Assembly: GCA_946887065.1 (NCBI GenBank) | Contig: CAMPKL010000014.1 | Coordinates: 1-17,192 of the forward strand | Length of the DNA: 17,192 nt | Reading direction: 5' to 3' | Origin: an uncultured Bryobacterales bacterium | GTDB lineage: Bacteria > Acidobacteriota > Terriglobia > Bryobacterales > UBA6623 | In this document: positions 1-8,756 of the stretch, in pieces | How positions within the stretch are numbered: position 1 is the first letter of the stretch | How the letters are laid out: each line of letters begins with the position of its first letter | The notes under the pieces: generated by a model | Database searches by the model: none | Seen by the model: only the letters and a program-made list of their open reading frames with translations | What the model was told of the DNA's origin: nothing | Translations under genes and position numbers: made by a program

Positions 1-2316
1 GCGGGGGAGTTTGGTGCCGAGGCCGTATTGGGCGTGGCGGACGCGGGCGCCGTTGCGCTTGGGGCCGACGGGCTTCTTGGTTGATGCGGGGGCGGCCGCC
101 GAGGGCCGTTGTTGCGGCGGCGGCGCGGCGGGGCGAGCGGCAGGTTGAAGCTTAGCTGAAGGCTGACCGCTGGGCTTGAACGGCAGGCCGCGTTTTTGGA
201 AGAACCCCGCGACGGCGTCGGCGGAGTCGTAGGTTTCGCCTGACAGTTTGCGGCTAGAGGCGAGGCGGGACTCGGCAATTTGGCGGACGGCGCTGCGTTC
301 GCCGAATAGATCGACGCCGTCGCCGGTATCGAAAGCGCGGGTCTTGAAGCCGAATAGCTCCGAGCCGCCGACGGTGCGGTCATCGATGAGGATCGGCGGA
401 ACTTCACGCAGGAAACGCGAGGGGGTCATCCGATCGGGCGCGCCGCCGCCGAACCGACGCCGGGTGCGGGCGCAGGTGAGGTAGAGCTTCCGCTCGGCGC
501 GGGTCATGCCGACGTAGCAGAGACGGCGCTCCTCTTCGAGGGCGGTGGGGTCTTCGATGGAGCGGCTATGCGGGAAGAGCGTCTCTTCCATGCCGATGAG
601 CGCAACCCAGGGAAACTCCAGTCCCTTGGCATTGTGCAGGGTCATCAAAAGAATTTGCGATGAGTCCTCGATCTTGTCGGACTCGGAGATCAGCGCCGCG
701 TGGTCGAGGAACTCTTGCACGGTCTCATCGCGTTGAGCCGCGTCTGCGGCGGCGTTGAGCAGTTCGTTGATGTTTTCTTGCCGCGCTTGCGCCTCGACGG
801 AGGGATCAGTCTCGAGCATGCGCTTGTAGCCGGTCTCTTCGTAGATCCACAGCAAGGCTTGATCGACAGGTTCGTTGGCGACCTTCTCTTGCATGCGCTC
901 GACGAGATGGCGGAAGACCTTGAGCGCGGCATGGGCGCGGGCCGGCAGCTTCCTGTGGTCGACCGCGGAATTGATGGCGGTCCAGACGCTGGTCTTCTCC
1001 TCTTGGGCCATCTGTTGCAAGGAGTCGAATGTCGTCTTGCCAACACCGCGCGCGGGAGTGTTGATGACGCGCATGAGGGCGACGAGGTCTTCGGGGGTCG
1101 TGGCCAGCTTGAGGTAGGCGAGGAGATCTTTGACTTCGGCGCGCTGGTAAAAGCTGAGGCCGCCGACGACGGTGTACTTGCGGCCGTAGCGGCGCAGGGC
1201 TTCTTCAATTTGCCGCGACTGGGCGTTGGTCCGGTAGAGGACGGCCGCACGGCTAGTCGGGTTTTCGGTGAGATAGCGATGCAGTTCGTCGGCGACGAAT
1301 AGCGCTTCGGCCTCGGCATCGCCGCTCTGATAGAAGACGATCTTGTCGCCTTCGTCGCCTTCGGTCCAAAGGTTTTTGCCCTTGCGGGCTTCGTTATTGG
1401 CAACGACGACGGAGGCGGCTTCGAGAATACGTTTGGTCGAGCGATAGTTCTGCTCAAGGCGAATGGACTTGGCGTTCACGAAGTCGTGTTCGAAGTCGAG
1501 GATATTGCGAATCTCGGCGCCGCGCCAGGAGTAGATGGACTGGTCTTCATCGCCGACGACGCAGACGTTGTCGTGCGACTCGGTGAGCAGGCGCAGCAAC
1601 TCGTACTGCGGGCGGTTGGTGTCTTGGTACTCGTCGACCATGACGTACTTGTAACGTCCGCCGACTTGCCGGCGCGCCTCCGGAGAGTGCTGCAGCAGGC
1701 GCACCGCTTCAAGCAAAAGGTCGTCGAAGTCGAGTGCGTTGGCGGACTGCAACGCGCCTTGATAGCGCTCGTAGACGAGGGCCATTTTCTCGGCTTGCTG
1801 CGATGTCGCTTGCCCGTAAAGATCTTGCGGACCTAGGCCTTGGTTCTTGGCCGTGGAGATGGCCGATAAGGCCGAACGCGGCTTGGTGAAGTTCTTTTCG
1901 TCGAGGCCGAGGTCCTTGAATACGTTCTTGATGACGGTCAACTGGTCGGCTGCGTCGTAGATGCTGAACTGTTTGGTGAAACCGGGCCGGACATCGGCCA
2001 GCGGCGCACCGTGGCTGCGCAGCATGCGCACGCAGAAGGAGTGGAAAGTCGACACCATCGGCAGCGAAGACAGCGGGCGTCCGCTCTCGGCTAGGGCGGC
2101 CTGTACGCGCTCGCGCATTTCCGCGGCGGCCTTATTGGTGAAGGTGACGGCGAGGATCGACCAAGGCGCGACGCCGTGCTCTTCGATGAGGTGCACAATG
2201 CGCGAAATGATGACGCGGGTCTTGCCGCTTCCTGCCCCGGCAAGGATCAACAGCGGGCCGTCGACATGCAGCACGGCTTCTTTCTGTTGAGGATTGAGAC
2301 GATCGAGAAGGGCCAT
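1..2316 (-). CDS. uvrD: UvrD/PcrA-type superfamily 1 DNA helicase (3' end cut by window edge)
   Basis: An ATP-dependent 3'-5' DNA helicase used in nucleotide excision repair, mismatch repair and clearing of blocked replication. I translated 772 codons from the ATG at 2316 with no stop before the window edge. The start MALLDRLNPQQKEAV is typical of the family. Walker A AGAGSGKT is at residues 26-33 and the Walker B/motif II DEYQDTN at 228-234, followed by GDEDQSIYSWRGA. Motif V/VI regions read TLHNAKGLEFPWV and YVGMTRAERKLYLT. A Pro/Ala/Gln-rich linker follows, then the start of the C-terminal Tudor-like domain (GARVRHAQYGLGTKL), where PcrA is known to contact RNA polymerase. Only the last few dozen residues should be missing. 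It is the last visible gene of the minus-strand cluster, 74 bases after the YhaM-like gene, and no strong ribosome site is seen. UvrD and PcrA cannot be separated on sequence alone. Confidence 0.95.
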   Translation of the reverse strand, partial: MALLDRLNPQQKEAVLHVDGPLLILAGAGSGKTRVIISRIVHLIEEHGVAPWSILAVTFTNKAAAEMRERVQAALAESGRPLSSLPMVSTFHSFCVRMLRSHGAPLADVRPGFTKQFSIYDAADQLTVIKNVFKDLGLDEKNFTKPRSALSAISTAKNQGLGPQDLYGQATSQQAEKMALVYERYQGALQSANALDFDDLLLEAVRLLQHSPEARRQVGGRYKYVMVDEYQDTNRPQYELLRLLTESHDNVCVVGDEDQSIYSWRGAEIRNILDFEHDFVNAKSIRLEQNYRSTKRILEAASVVVANNEARKGKNLWTEGDEGDKIVFYQSGDAEAEALFVADELHRYLTENPTSRAAVLYRTNAQSRQIEEALRRYGRKYTVVGGLSFYQRAEVKDLLAYLKLATTPEDLVALMRVINTPARGVGKTTFDSLQQMAQEEKTSVWTAINSAVDHRKLPARAHAALKVFRHLVERMQEKVANEPVDQALLWIYEETGYKRMLETDPSVEAQARQENINELLNAAADAAQRDETVQEFLDHAALISESDKIEDSSQILLMTLHNAKGLEFPWVALIGMEETLFPHSRSIEDPTALEEERRLCYVGMTRAERKLYLTCARTRRRFGGGAPDRMTPSRFLREVPPILIDDRTVGGSELFGFKTRAFDTGDGVDLFGERSAVRQIAESRLASSRKLSGETYDSADAVAGFFQKRGLPFKPSGQPSAKLQPAARPAAPPPQQRPSAAAPASTKKPVGPKRNGARVRHAQYGLGTKLPR

Positions 2317-2332
2317 GCGCAACGCTCATTTT

Positions 2333-2357
2333 AGCGGGAGCGAACCGTCGCTCCGCT
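2333..2357 (-). other. Strong inverted repeat (hairpin) in the uvrD leader
   Basis: The arm AGCGGGAGCGA (2333-2343) pairs with TCGCTCCGCT (2348-2357) around a 4-base loop, giving ten base pairs and one bulged base. On the minus strand its 3' side ends 16 bases before the uvrD ATG. No T-run follows on either strand, so it is not a canonical intrinsic terminator. It could be an attenuator, a processing barrier or a translational control element. Confidence 0.5.
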
Positions 2358-2368
2358 TCCGCATCTAC

Positions 2369-2390
2369 TTCCGAGCCGGAGTCGGCGGAA
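2369..2390 (-). other. Short hairpin directly after the yhaM-like stop codon
   Basis: TTCCG-AG-CCG, loop GAGT, CGG-CGGAA: two short stems separated by a two-base bulge. On the minus strand it begins right after the TAA of the exonuclease gene. No T-tract follows, so it is at best a weak or Rho-assisted 3' end or an mRNA-stabilising hairpin. Confidence 0.35.
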
Positions 2391-3464
2391 TTACTTTGGG
2401 CCGAGGGCGCCTTGCAATTTTTCGGCGAAGAGGCTGGGGCTGGCCGGGGCGGCCTTGGGCAGCGGAGGCGGCGGTTCGGCGGGCGGCGCGGGTTCTCTGG
2501 GGCCGGCCAGAAACTCGACTGGGTTTACCAGAGAGCGCTCGAGCGAAGAGTTGTAGCGGGTCCACTCGACGCCTTCGGAGGTCTCGTTGACGAGCGATGC
2601 GCGCATGCTTTCGAGTTTGGAATCCAGGTCGTCGATGTAGCTCAGGGCAAGGGCTTCAGGGAACATCGGCAGCTTCGGCGAGCCGAATTCGTAACGTCCG
2701 TGGTGGCTGAGCACCATGTGTTCGATGAGCCGTTTCAGCCGTGGGGGAAAGTCGGGCAGAGCCGCGCATTTACGGTCGATCCACTGTAAACAGATAGTGA
2801 TGTGACCGAGCAATTGGCCGTCGCTGCTGTAGCCGAAGGTCCGCTCGTAGGTTAGTTCGTCGAGCTTGCCCATGTCGTGCAGCACGACGCCGGTTTGCAA
2901 AAGCTCAACGTCGAGATAATCGTAATTTGAGGCGACCAGTTTGGCGAGCCGCATCAGCGACGACACGTGCTCAAGCAAGCCGCCGATGAAACCGTGATGC
3001 AGGGTCTTCGCGGCAGGCGCGATTTTGAAGCGGTCGGCGAATTCGGGATCATCGAGAAACGCAAGCAGCAGCGCCTTGAGATGCGGGTTCTCAAAGGCCT
3101 CGACGTTGGCGCGCAGGGTCGCCCACATCTCGCCAATGTCTTGCTTGGTGTGCGGGATGAAATCGTCAAGGTCGATTTCGCCGTCTTCGGCGCGGCGCAG
3201 CTTATGGACGACGAGTTGAGGCTTGTCGCGGTAGAGCTGAACAGTGGCCCGAACCTTGACGAAGTCGTCCTTGTCGAAAAGATCGGCGATAGCTTCGACG
3301 CCGTCCCACATTTTGGTTTCGATTGAGCCCGTGCGGTCGGAAAGAATGAGCGACAAGTAGGGCTCGCCGCTGTTCTTCTTGGTGCGAACTTCTTTGGATT
3401 GCACCAGGTAAAACGCGTCGACGCGCTCATTCTCTTGCAGATCTTCTATGTAGTGAGCCTTCAC
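2391..3464 (-). CDS. yhaM: YhaM-like 3'-5' exoribonuclease (OB fold + HD domain)
   Basis: 357 residues. Residues about 10-90 resemble an OB-fold nucleic-acid-binding domain (SLILSDRTGSIETKMW). Residues about 155-300 are an HD phosphohydrolase domain with metal ligands visible as LLEH (H166), VVLHDMGK (H196, D197), H221, LSHHG (H254, H255) and D278. This order is that of the YhaM family of 3'-5' exonucleases, which act on RNA and in some cases DNA. The C-terminal ~40 residues are Pro/Ala-rich and probably disordered. The start is GTG, 8 bases after the upstream SurA-like stop, and no in-frame ATG competes near the N-terminus. The spacing and shared strand imply co-transcription with the SurA-like gene. 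The family call is firm; the exact substrate is inferred from homologues. Confidence 0.88.
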   Translation of the reverse strand: MKAHYIEDLQENERVDAFYLVQSKEVRTKKNSGEPYLSLILSDRTGSIETKMWDGVEAIADLFDKDDFVKVRATVQLYRDKPQLVVHKLRRAEDGEIDLDDFIPHTKQDIGEMWATLRANVEAFENPHLKALLLAFLDDPEFADRFKIAPAAKTLHHGFIGGLLEHVSSLMRLAKLVASNYDYLDVELLQTGVVLHDMGKLDELTYERTFGYSSDGQLLGHITICLQWIDRKCAALPDFPPRLKRLIEHMVLSHHGRYEFGSPKLPMFPEALALSYIDDLDSKLESMRASLVNETSEGVEWTRYNSSLERSLVNPVEFLAGPREPAPPAEPPPPLPKAAPASPSLFAEKLQGALGPK

Positions 3465-3472
3465 GACGCCGG

Positions 3473-4654
3473 TTACTCTTCGGTCGCCGGGACTGCCGTT
3501 GCCGGCTCGTCAACGGACTCCTCATCGCCCCCGCCGCCTAGCGGAATAAGCCAGAGGAGCTTCTTCTTTTTCTTTTTGTTGAGCAGTTCGTCGCGGGTTG
3601 TGGTTACCGGCGCCAGTTTGGCCGGATCGCTCCAAGAAGTGTCTTTGCCTTCGACTGCGTTGGTGTCGACGTAGCCGGGCCGAATCTCAATGTAGGCGTC
3701 TTCGCGCAACGAAGCTAGGTACTCGCGAATTGCCGGCTGATAGCGCGGCGCCATGAGGATGTTGCGGATCTCTTGTTCGACTTCTTCAAGCTCGGCTAAA
3801 CCCTCGCGACGGCGGTCGGTGACTTTGAGAATCAGCCAGCCGCGGGTCACGGGGATCAGATCGGTGACGTAGCCCGGGTTCGCGCTTGCCGCGAAGACTT
3901 TGTCTTCGATCTCTTTCTGTAAATCGCCGCGGCGAAAGATGCCAATGTCGCCGCCTTGTTCCTTGGAGGCTTCGCTATCGGAGAACCGGCGGGCCATTTC
4001 GTCGAATCGTTCACCGCGGGCGACTCGGGCATGCACGTCACGCGCTTCCTTTTCGACCTCGGCGAGCGCTGCCTCGGTGGTCGCGCTCTCGTTGGAGATC
4101 AGGATTTCCGCGAGTCTAATGCCTTCGGAGCGAACGAAGTCGTCCTTGTGTTCGTCGTAGTATTTTTGAATCTCTTCGCGGGTTACGGAGATGCGGCTGC
4201 TGACCTGTTGCCCGATTACGGCCTGCGTCATGAACTGCTGACGCATTCTATCCATGAGATCCTCGACCGGCATGCCCGTCTGCTGGTTGACCCAGCGCTC
4301 GAACTCTTCGATGTCGGTGATTTTCGCCTGCTTCATGATGGAGTCGCGTTGACGCAAAACGTCGGCCTCGACGTTGACGCCTAACTCGTCCCCTTTCCCC
4401 ACCAACAGACGCTCATCGATTAGATCGCTGAGGATGTTCTTCTCGCGGCGTTCAAGCAACTCCTGTTTCTGAGCAGGCGTCGCCTCCTGATTGGCCTCGA
4501 CCTCGCGGCGAAGTTCCGAGAGGGCATTCTCCAGTTGAGACCGCAGAATGATATCGCCGTTGACTTTGGCGATGATTTCCTCGACGATGGCCGTTTCGCC
4601 GAAACTAACGGCAGCAAGGCAAAGGGATAGGAGTGTAAGGCGTAAGAGACTCAT
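3473..4654 (-). CDS. SurA/PpiC-like periplasmic peptidyl-prolyl isomerase chaperone
   Basis: 393 residues from the ATG at 4654. That start gives a clean Sec signal peptide (MSLLRLTLLSLCLAAVSFG). An upstream ATG at 4699 would add 15 Arg-rich residues and is less likely. A SurA-type N-terminal helical domain follows (about 20-165: VNGDIILRSQLENAL, LIDERLL), then one parvulin rotamase domain (about 168-280), containing RLAEILIS, FDEMARRFSDSEASKEQGGDIG and GWLILKV. The protein should fold outer-membrane or secreted proteins in the periplasm. It differs from E. coli SurA in having one parvulin domain. The tail is odd: a run of six lysines (codons 3560-3577), then LLWLIPLGGGG and an acidic Thr/Pro/Ala end. 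It lies between mfd and the exonuclease gene. Family confident; client proteins unknown. Confidence 0.88.
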   Translation of the reverse strand: MSLLRLTLLSLCLAAVSFGETAIVEEIIAKVNGDIILRSQLENALSELRREVEANQEATPAQKQELLERREKNILSDLIDERLLVGKGDELGVNVEADVLRQRDSIMKQAKITDIEEFERWVNQQTGMPVEDLMDRMRQQFMTQAVIGQQVSSRISVTREEIQKYYDEHKDDFVRSEGIRLAEILISNESATTEAALAEVEKEARDVHARVARGERFDEMARRFSDSEASKEQGGDIGIFRRGDLQKEIEDKVFAASANPGYVTDLIPVTRGWLILKVTDRRREGLAELEEVEQEIRNILMAPRYQPAIREYLASLREDAYIEIRPGYVDTNAVEGKDTSWSDPAKLAPVTTTRDELLNKKKKKKLLWLIPLGGGGDEESVDEPATAVPATEE

Positions 4655-4762
4655 AACGTTCGATCTGCGGCTCCGGCGGGGACGCCTGGGCACAATCATC
4701 CAAAGTACGCTCTACTCATGGTAGTGGTTTCACGCCCAAGAGACAAAGTCTAGGCAAGCCGG

Positions 4763-7700
4763 CTAAGCCGCTATCCGTCCCAAAAGCTCGCGCAGGGCAT
4801 GGAGCAATCGCGGCCCCTCGGTGGGCGCCCCGCTCCACTGCATTTCGCCCGTCGGCGAGAAAGAAACGCCCGGCGTCGAGGCGACATAGCGCATCAGCCG
4901 CTCGGGGTCGATCTTGGAGTCTTCTCGAAAGCGGAGGGAAATGCGAGATTGGCGGCGCTCTATGGCTTCGACACGCAGCCGCTCGGCGAGACTCTTGAGC
5001 ATGGCGTAGTCCATCAGGTTAACGACCGCTTCGGGCAGCGGCCCGTAGCGATCAGCCAGCGCGGCGGCTGCGCTCTCACGATCCTCGACGGAAGAGATGC
5101 CGGCTAGCTGTTTGTAGGCGCGCAGGCGCTGCGCTTCGTCCGCGATATATTCCGGCGGGATGTGGATGTCGATCTGGAGCCGTAGATTCGTGCGGACCTC
5201 GGCCTCTACTTCCTCTCCGCGGAGTTCGCGGACTGTCTCCTCCAACAAGCGGCAGTAGGTCTCGAAACCGACCGCGCCAATCTGCCCGCTCTGTTCGGCC
5301 CCCAGCAGATTGCCCGCCCCGCGCAACTCTAAGTCCAGAGCCGCGATCTTGAATCCGGAACCCAGTTCGCTGAACTCCTTCAATGCCGCTAGGCGCTTGC
5401 GGGCGATGTCGGTTAGCTCTTTGTCTTCGGGAACCAGCAGGTAGGCATAGGCCCTGCGGTCGGAGCGGCCGACTCTGCCGCGCAGCTGATAAAGCTCCGA
5501 TAGGCCGTAGTTTTCGGCGCGATTGATCAGAATCGTGTTCGCCAAGGGGATGTCGAGACCGTTCTCGACGATGGTCGTCGCCATGAGCATGTCGTACTCG
5601 TGGTTCATGAACTTGAGCATCACTTTCTCAAGTTCTTTCTCGGCGAGTTGGCCGTGCCCGACCCCGATGCGCAACGAGGGAACCAGTTTTTGAGCGAGCG
5701 CCGCCATTTCCCAGATGGATTCGACCCGGTTGTGGATGAAGTAGATCTGTCCTCCACGCCCCAGTTCGCGCTCGATAGCGGTTTGGATTAAGGCCTCGGA
5801 GAAGGGGGAGACGACGGTTTGGATGGCCAAGCGGTCCTTGGGAGGCGTCTGAATGATGGAGATATCGCGCAAGCCGACCAAAGACATGTGCAGCGTGCGG
5901 GGGATGGGCGTCGCGCTCATGCTAAGCACGTCGACGTTCTTCTGAATCTGCTTGAGGCGCTCTTTGTGGCGGACGCCGAAACGTTGTTCCTCATCGACAA
6001 TCAGCAGGCCGAGGTCGGCGAACTCGACGTCCTTGGACAGGATGCGGTGGGTACCGACCAAGATGTCCACGCGCCCCGCCGCGACCCGCTCAAGAATCTC
6101 TTTCTGCTGGCTTGGCGAGCGGAAACGGTTGAGCATCTCGATGGTGACGGGGAAAGAGGCAAACCGCTGTTTGAAGGTTTCGAAATGTTGGAAGGATAAA
6201 ACGGTCGTTGGAGCCAACACGGCGACTTGTTTATCGTCTCCGAGGGCTTTGAAGGCGGCGCGCATGGCGACCTCGGTCTTGCCGAAACCGACGTCGCCGC
6301 AGATGAGCCGGTCCATCGCGGTGGACGACTCCATGTCCTGCTTGACCTCTTTGACGGCCTGGCGCTGGTCTTTGGTGGGCGTGTACTTGAACGAATCTTC
6401 GAACTCCCGCTGGAATTCGCCGTCGGGCGAGAAGGAGAAGCCCTCGGCCATGCGTCGTTCGGCGTAGAGCTTGAGCAACTCGTCAGCCATGTCGACCAGG
6501 CGGGCTTTGATTTTGGACTTGGTGCGGGTCCAGGTCTGTCCGCCCATGCGGTCGAGGCTCGGCTGGCGGCCGCCGGAACCGTGATGTTTCTGGATCAGAT
6601 CGAGCCGCGAAAGAGGGACGTAGAGTTTGGCCCGTTCCGCGTACTCGATCACCATGAGGTCTTCTTGCCGGGACCCCTGCGAGATCGATGTCATGCCCTG
6701 GTAGCGGCCGACGCCATGCTCGGAGTGAACAACCAGGTCGCCGACCGCGAGGTCTTCGAGATCGGAGAGAAACGTGGAAGCGACGGTCTTGCGTCTCTCC
6801 GGCCGAGCGACGAGTTCGGAGGCGGCGAAAATGTCCTCGCCGCCGTAGAGAATGGTCCGCGCATCGGGGAAGGCTACGCCATCGGTTAGGGTGGAGCGGA
6901 CGATGAGCGCTCCGTGCCCGGAGCCGGCCAGCGTTGCGCGCTCTTGCAAGTAAGGGCTGAGCTGGCGCGCCTGCTCGCCCAACAAGAGGTGATAAGGAAT
7001 GCCGTACTCGGTGAAAATATCCGCCAAGCGCTCGACATCGCCGAGCGAGGCGCCGGCGACAAGGACGCGATTCTTTTCCGCGACGCGGGCCTTCAGCTCT
7101 TGCATCGCATGGGAGATCACGCCCTGGAATCGCGGGGTGCGGCTCGTTCTTATCTCCGGAGCGTTCTCCTGTTCAGCCGAGCCAAGATTCTCGAACGAAA
7201 GCTGGTCGAATGAATTCGCTCGCTCTCGGAGCTCGTCCAGTTGGAGATAAAACTCAGACGGTTCCAGTTGATCGTCCCGCCCGCTCTTGGCTCGCAACCG
7301 GTCCCAACGCTTGTCGGCTTCCGTCTGGACCAGTCCAGGCTCACACCACAGGACGACTGTACGGTCGTTCATATCGAGGACTGTCGATTGGCGCTTCGCG
7401 GCGATAGCGGCTGAGAACTCCCAGCCAGGCTTGAGGATGAGCAACTGGTCGGCGCCGCCCTCGCTGGAGACGGGGTACTCGGAGACCGGCAGGATGATGG
7501 TCGAGCGGGCCGGCCGCAGGCTCTTTTGCGTCTCGGGATCGAATTCGCGGATCGACTCGACTTGGTCGCCGGCCATTTCAATACGCACCGGCGCTTCGGA
7601 CTCCGGCGAGAAGACGTCGAAGATGCCGCCGCGAATCGAGAACTGGCCGGCCATCTCGACTGGCTCATGGCGAACGTAGCCGACCGCCGCGAGTCCGGCT

Positions 7701-8200
7701 TCCAGGTCCTCAAGGAAGAACTCGTCGCTAATGCCGATCGACCAGGCCAGATTGCGGACGAAGTCCGGCGCCGCGGTTTTGATGAGCGCCGAGGCGATGG
7801 GCGCTACGACGACCGACGCCGAACCGTGGGCAAGGCGCCACAAGGCGATGCCGCGCTTTTCGCTAACGTCCGCATGCGGCGACAAACCGTCAAAAGGCGT
7901 CACGTCGTGGGATGGGAGCGCTAGTGGCCCTACGCGCTTGGCTTGAGGCCCAAGGAGATCGTCGACTGCCTCGGCCGCATTGAGCAGCACGTCGACCGAA
8001 GCGGAGTCCGGAGCAATGACGAGGACCGGGCTATCAAGGGCGCGCTGAAGCAACACGGCGAGGACGGCTTGCCCGATCAGACTGGGTCCTCCGATCGAGA
8101 CATTCGCCGGCTCGCCCAGGCGGATTGCTTGCACCGCTTCTAGGAACGCGGGTTGACGGGCAAGCTCGTCGAAGAGTTCGCGTAAGGAAGGGTGGATCAA
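4763..8200 (-). CDS. mfd: Mfd transcription-repair coupling factor
   Basis: 1145 residues, the usual length for Mfd. This translocase pushes stalled RNA polymerase off DNA lesions and recruits UvrA. Residues about 1-350 are the UvrB-like module (IRGGIFDVFSPESEAPVRIE). The RNA-polymerase interacting domain lies about 485-550 (VGDLVVHSEHGVGRYQGM). The RecG-like motor has Walker A GDVGFGKT at 635-642, DEEQ at 736-739, then SMSATPIPRTL and LRGRVGRSDRRAYAYLL. The C-terminal TRCF domain (about 1005-1105) contains RLRAYKQLAG and DRYGPLPE. The start is a TTG at 8200, 20 bases after the rfaE2 stop; there is no nearby ATG and only a weak GAAGAGAAA ribosome site. It probably shares a transcript with rfaE2 upstream. 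Confidence 0.97.
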   Translation of the reverse strand: MIHPSLRELFDELARQPAFLEAVQAIRLGEPANVSIGGPSLIGQAVLAVLLQRALDSPVLVIAPDSASVDVLLNAAEAVDDLLGPQAKRVGPLALPSHDVTPFDGLSPHADVSEKRGIALWRLAHGSASVVVAPIASALIKTAAPDFVRNLAWSIGISDEFFLEDLEAGLAAVGYVRHEPVEMAGQFSIRGGIFDVFSPESEAPVRIEMAGDQVESIREFDPETQKSLRPARSTIILPVSEYPVSSEGGADQLLILKPGWEFSAAIAAKRQSTVLDMNDRTVVLWCEPGLVQTEADKRWDRLRAKSGRDDQLEPSEFYLQLDELRERANSFDQLSFENLGSAEQENAPEIRTSRTPRFQGVISHAMQELKARVAEKNRVLVAGASLGDVERLADIFTEYGIPYHLLLGEQARQLSPYLQERATLAGSGHGALIVRSTLTDGVAFPDARTILYGGEDIFAASELVARPERRKTVASTFLSDLEDLAVGDLVVHSEHGVGRYQGMTSISQGSRQEDLMVIEYAERAKLYVPLSRLDLIQKHHGSGGRQPSLDRMGGQTWTRTKSKIKARLVDMADELLKLYAERRMAEGFSFSPDGEFQREFEDSFKYTPTKDQRQAVKEVKQDMESSTAMDRLICGDVGFGKTEVAMRAAFKALGDDKQVAVLAPTTVLSFQHFETFKQRFASFPVTIEMLNRFRSPSQQKEILERVAAGRVDILVGTHRILSKDVEFADLGLLIVDEEQRFGVRHKERLKQIQKNVDVLSMSATPIPRTLHMSLVGLRDISIIQTPPKDRLAIQTVVSPFSEALIQTAIERELGRGGQIYFIHNRVESIWEMAALAQKLVPSLRIGVGHGQLAEKELEKVMLKFMNHEYDMLMATTIVENGLDIPLANTILINRAENYGLSELYQLRGRVGRSDRRAYAYLLVPEDKELTDIARKRLAALKEFSELGSGFKIAALDLELRGAGNLLGAEQSGQIGAVGFETYCRLLEETVRELRGEEVEAEVRTNLRLQIDIHIPPEYIADEAQRLRAYKQLAGISSVEDRESAAAALADRYGPLPEAVVNLMDYAMLKSLAERLRVEAIERRQSRISLRFREDSKIDPERLMRYVASTPGVSFSPTGEMQWSGAPTEGPRLLHALRELLGRIAA

Positions 8201-8220
8201 AGCAGAGGTTTCTCTTCGGT

Positions 8221-8700
8221 CTACTTTTTATCGTGAAGGGCCAATATCTTCTCGACGACGTCGGTGGTCGAAAAGCCCGGCTCGAGCGCCACGAGCTTGA
8301 CCTCGCCGCCGGCGGCTTCAACGGTGTCGCGCCCGGCGACCCAGTGAGCCCAGTCGGCTCCCTTGACGAGGATGTCGGGCACGACGCGAGCGATGATTTC
8401 TTCCGGCGTATCTTGGTCGAAAATAGCCACGGCATCGACGGCGGCAAAGGCGGCCAGCGTTTCGGCCCGCTCCCGCTCGTCGAGGATGGGCCGGTTCGGA
8501 CCTTTCAGCCGATGAACGCTTTCGTCACTATTGATGGCAACGATTAGCCGATCGCCCAGGCTGCGGGATTTCTCCAGTACGCGGACATGCCCCGGATGCA
8601 GAAGGTCGAAGCAGCCGTTGGTGAAAACGACTTTTTCGCCGGCCGCCTTCCAGGTACTGCGAGCCGCGACCAACTCGTCCCAACTCATTACCGCGCCCAT
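8221..8700 (-). CDS. rfaE2: RfaE2-type D-glycero-beta-D-manno-heptose-1-phosphate adenylyltransferase
   Basis: 159 residues from the ATG at 8700. It is a stand-alone cytidylyltransferase-fold enzyme equivalent to the C-terminal half of HldE. It uses ATP to make ADP-heptose for the lipopolysaccharide core. The nucleotide-binding signature TNGCFDLLHPGH is at residues 27-38 with the HxGH pair H35/H38. LKGPNRPILDERERAE and GFSTTDVVEKI are also family-typical. An ATG at 8688 is an alternative start. A longer reading from a TTG at 8757 would overlap the divergent SDR start and is unlikely. No kinase half (RfaE1) is seen nearby. A TACAAT hexamer ends 9 bases before the chosen ATG, suggesting a leaderless transcript. 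It is the first gene of the minus-strand cluster. Confidence 0.92.
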   Translation of the reverse strand: MGAVMSWDELVAARSTWKAAGEKVVFTNGCFDLLHPGHVRVLEKSRSLGDRLIVAINSDESVHRLKGPNRPILDERERAETLAAFAAVDAVAIFDQDTPEEIIARVVPDILVKGADWAHWVAGRDTVEAAGGEVKLVALEPGFSTTDVVEKILALHDKK

Positions 8701-8709
8701 CTGAGCGCC

Positions 8710-8715
8710 ATTGTA
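8710..8715 (-). promoter_or_regulatory. Candidate -10 element (TACAAT) for rfaE2
   Basis: TACAAT on the minus strand lies 9 bases before the rfaE2 ATG at 8700. No -35 hexamer is visible at 16-18 bases. With a start site about 7 bases downstream, the mRNA would begin at or very near the start codon. Confidence 0.4.
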
Positions 8716-8743
8716 TCGAGATCGCGGGCGCCCTTCGTGCGCG

Positions 8744-8749
8744 TAGACT
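8744..8749 (+). promoter_or_regulatory. Candidate -10 element (TAGACT) for the SDR gene
   Basis: TAGACT lies 7 bases before the ATG at 8757, the same geometry as at rfaE2 and the rhodanese gene. There is no clear -35 box and no Shine-Dalgarno sequence between it and the ATG, so a leaderless transcript is inferred. Confidence 0.35.
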
Positions 8750-8756
8750 GGACGCA

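Noticed and set aside
690..1457. Long open frames on both strands (700-1302 plus, 690-1457 minus) within the uvrD region
   Set aside because: They are out-of-frame readings of uvrD, whose own frame shows all helicase motifs. High GC content keeps alternative frames open.
4696..4719. Seven-codon upstream ORF (MSRAYFG) overlapping a possible earlier start of the SurA-like gene by ATGA
   Set aside because: No ribosome site precedes it, and the signal peptide argues for the start at 4654, so the overlap is probably chance.
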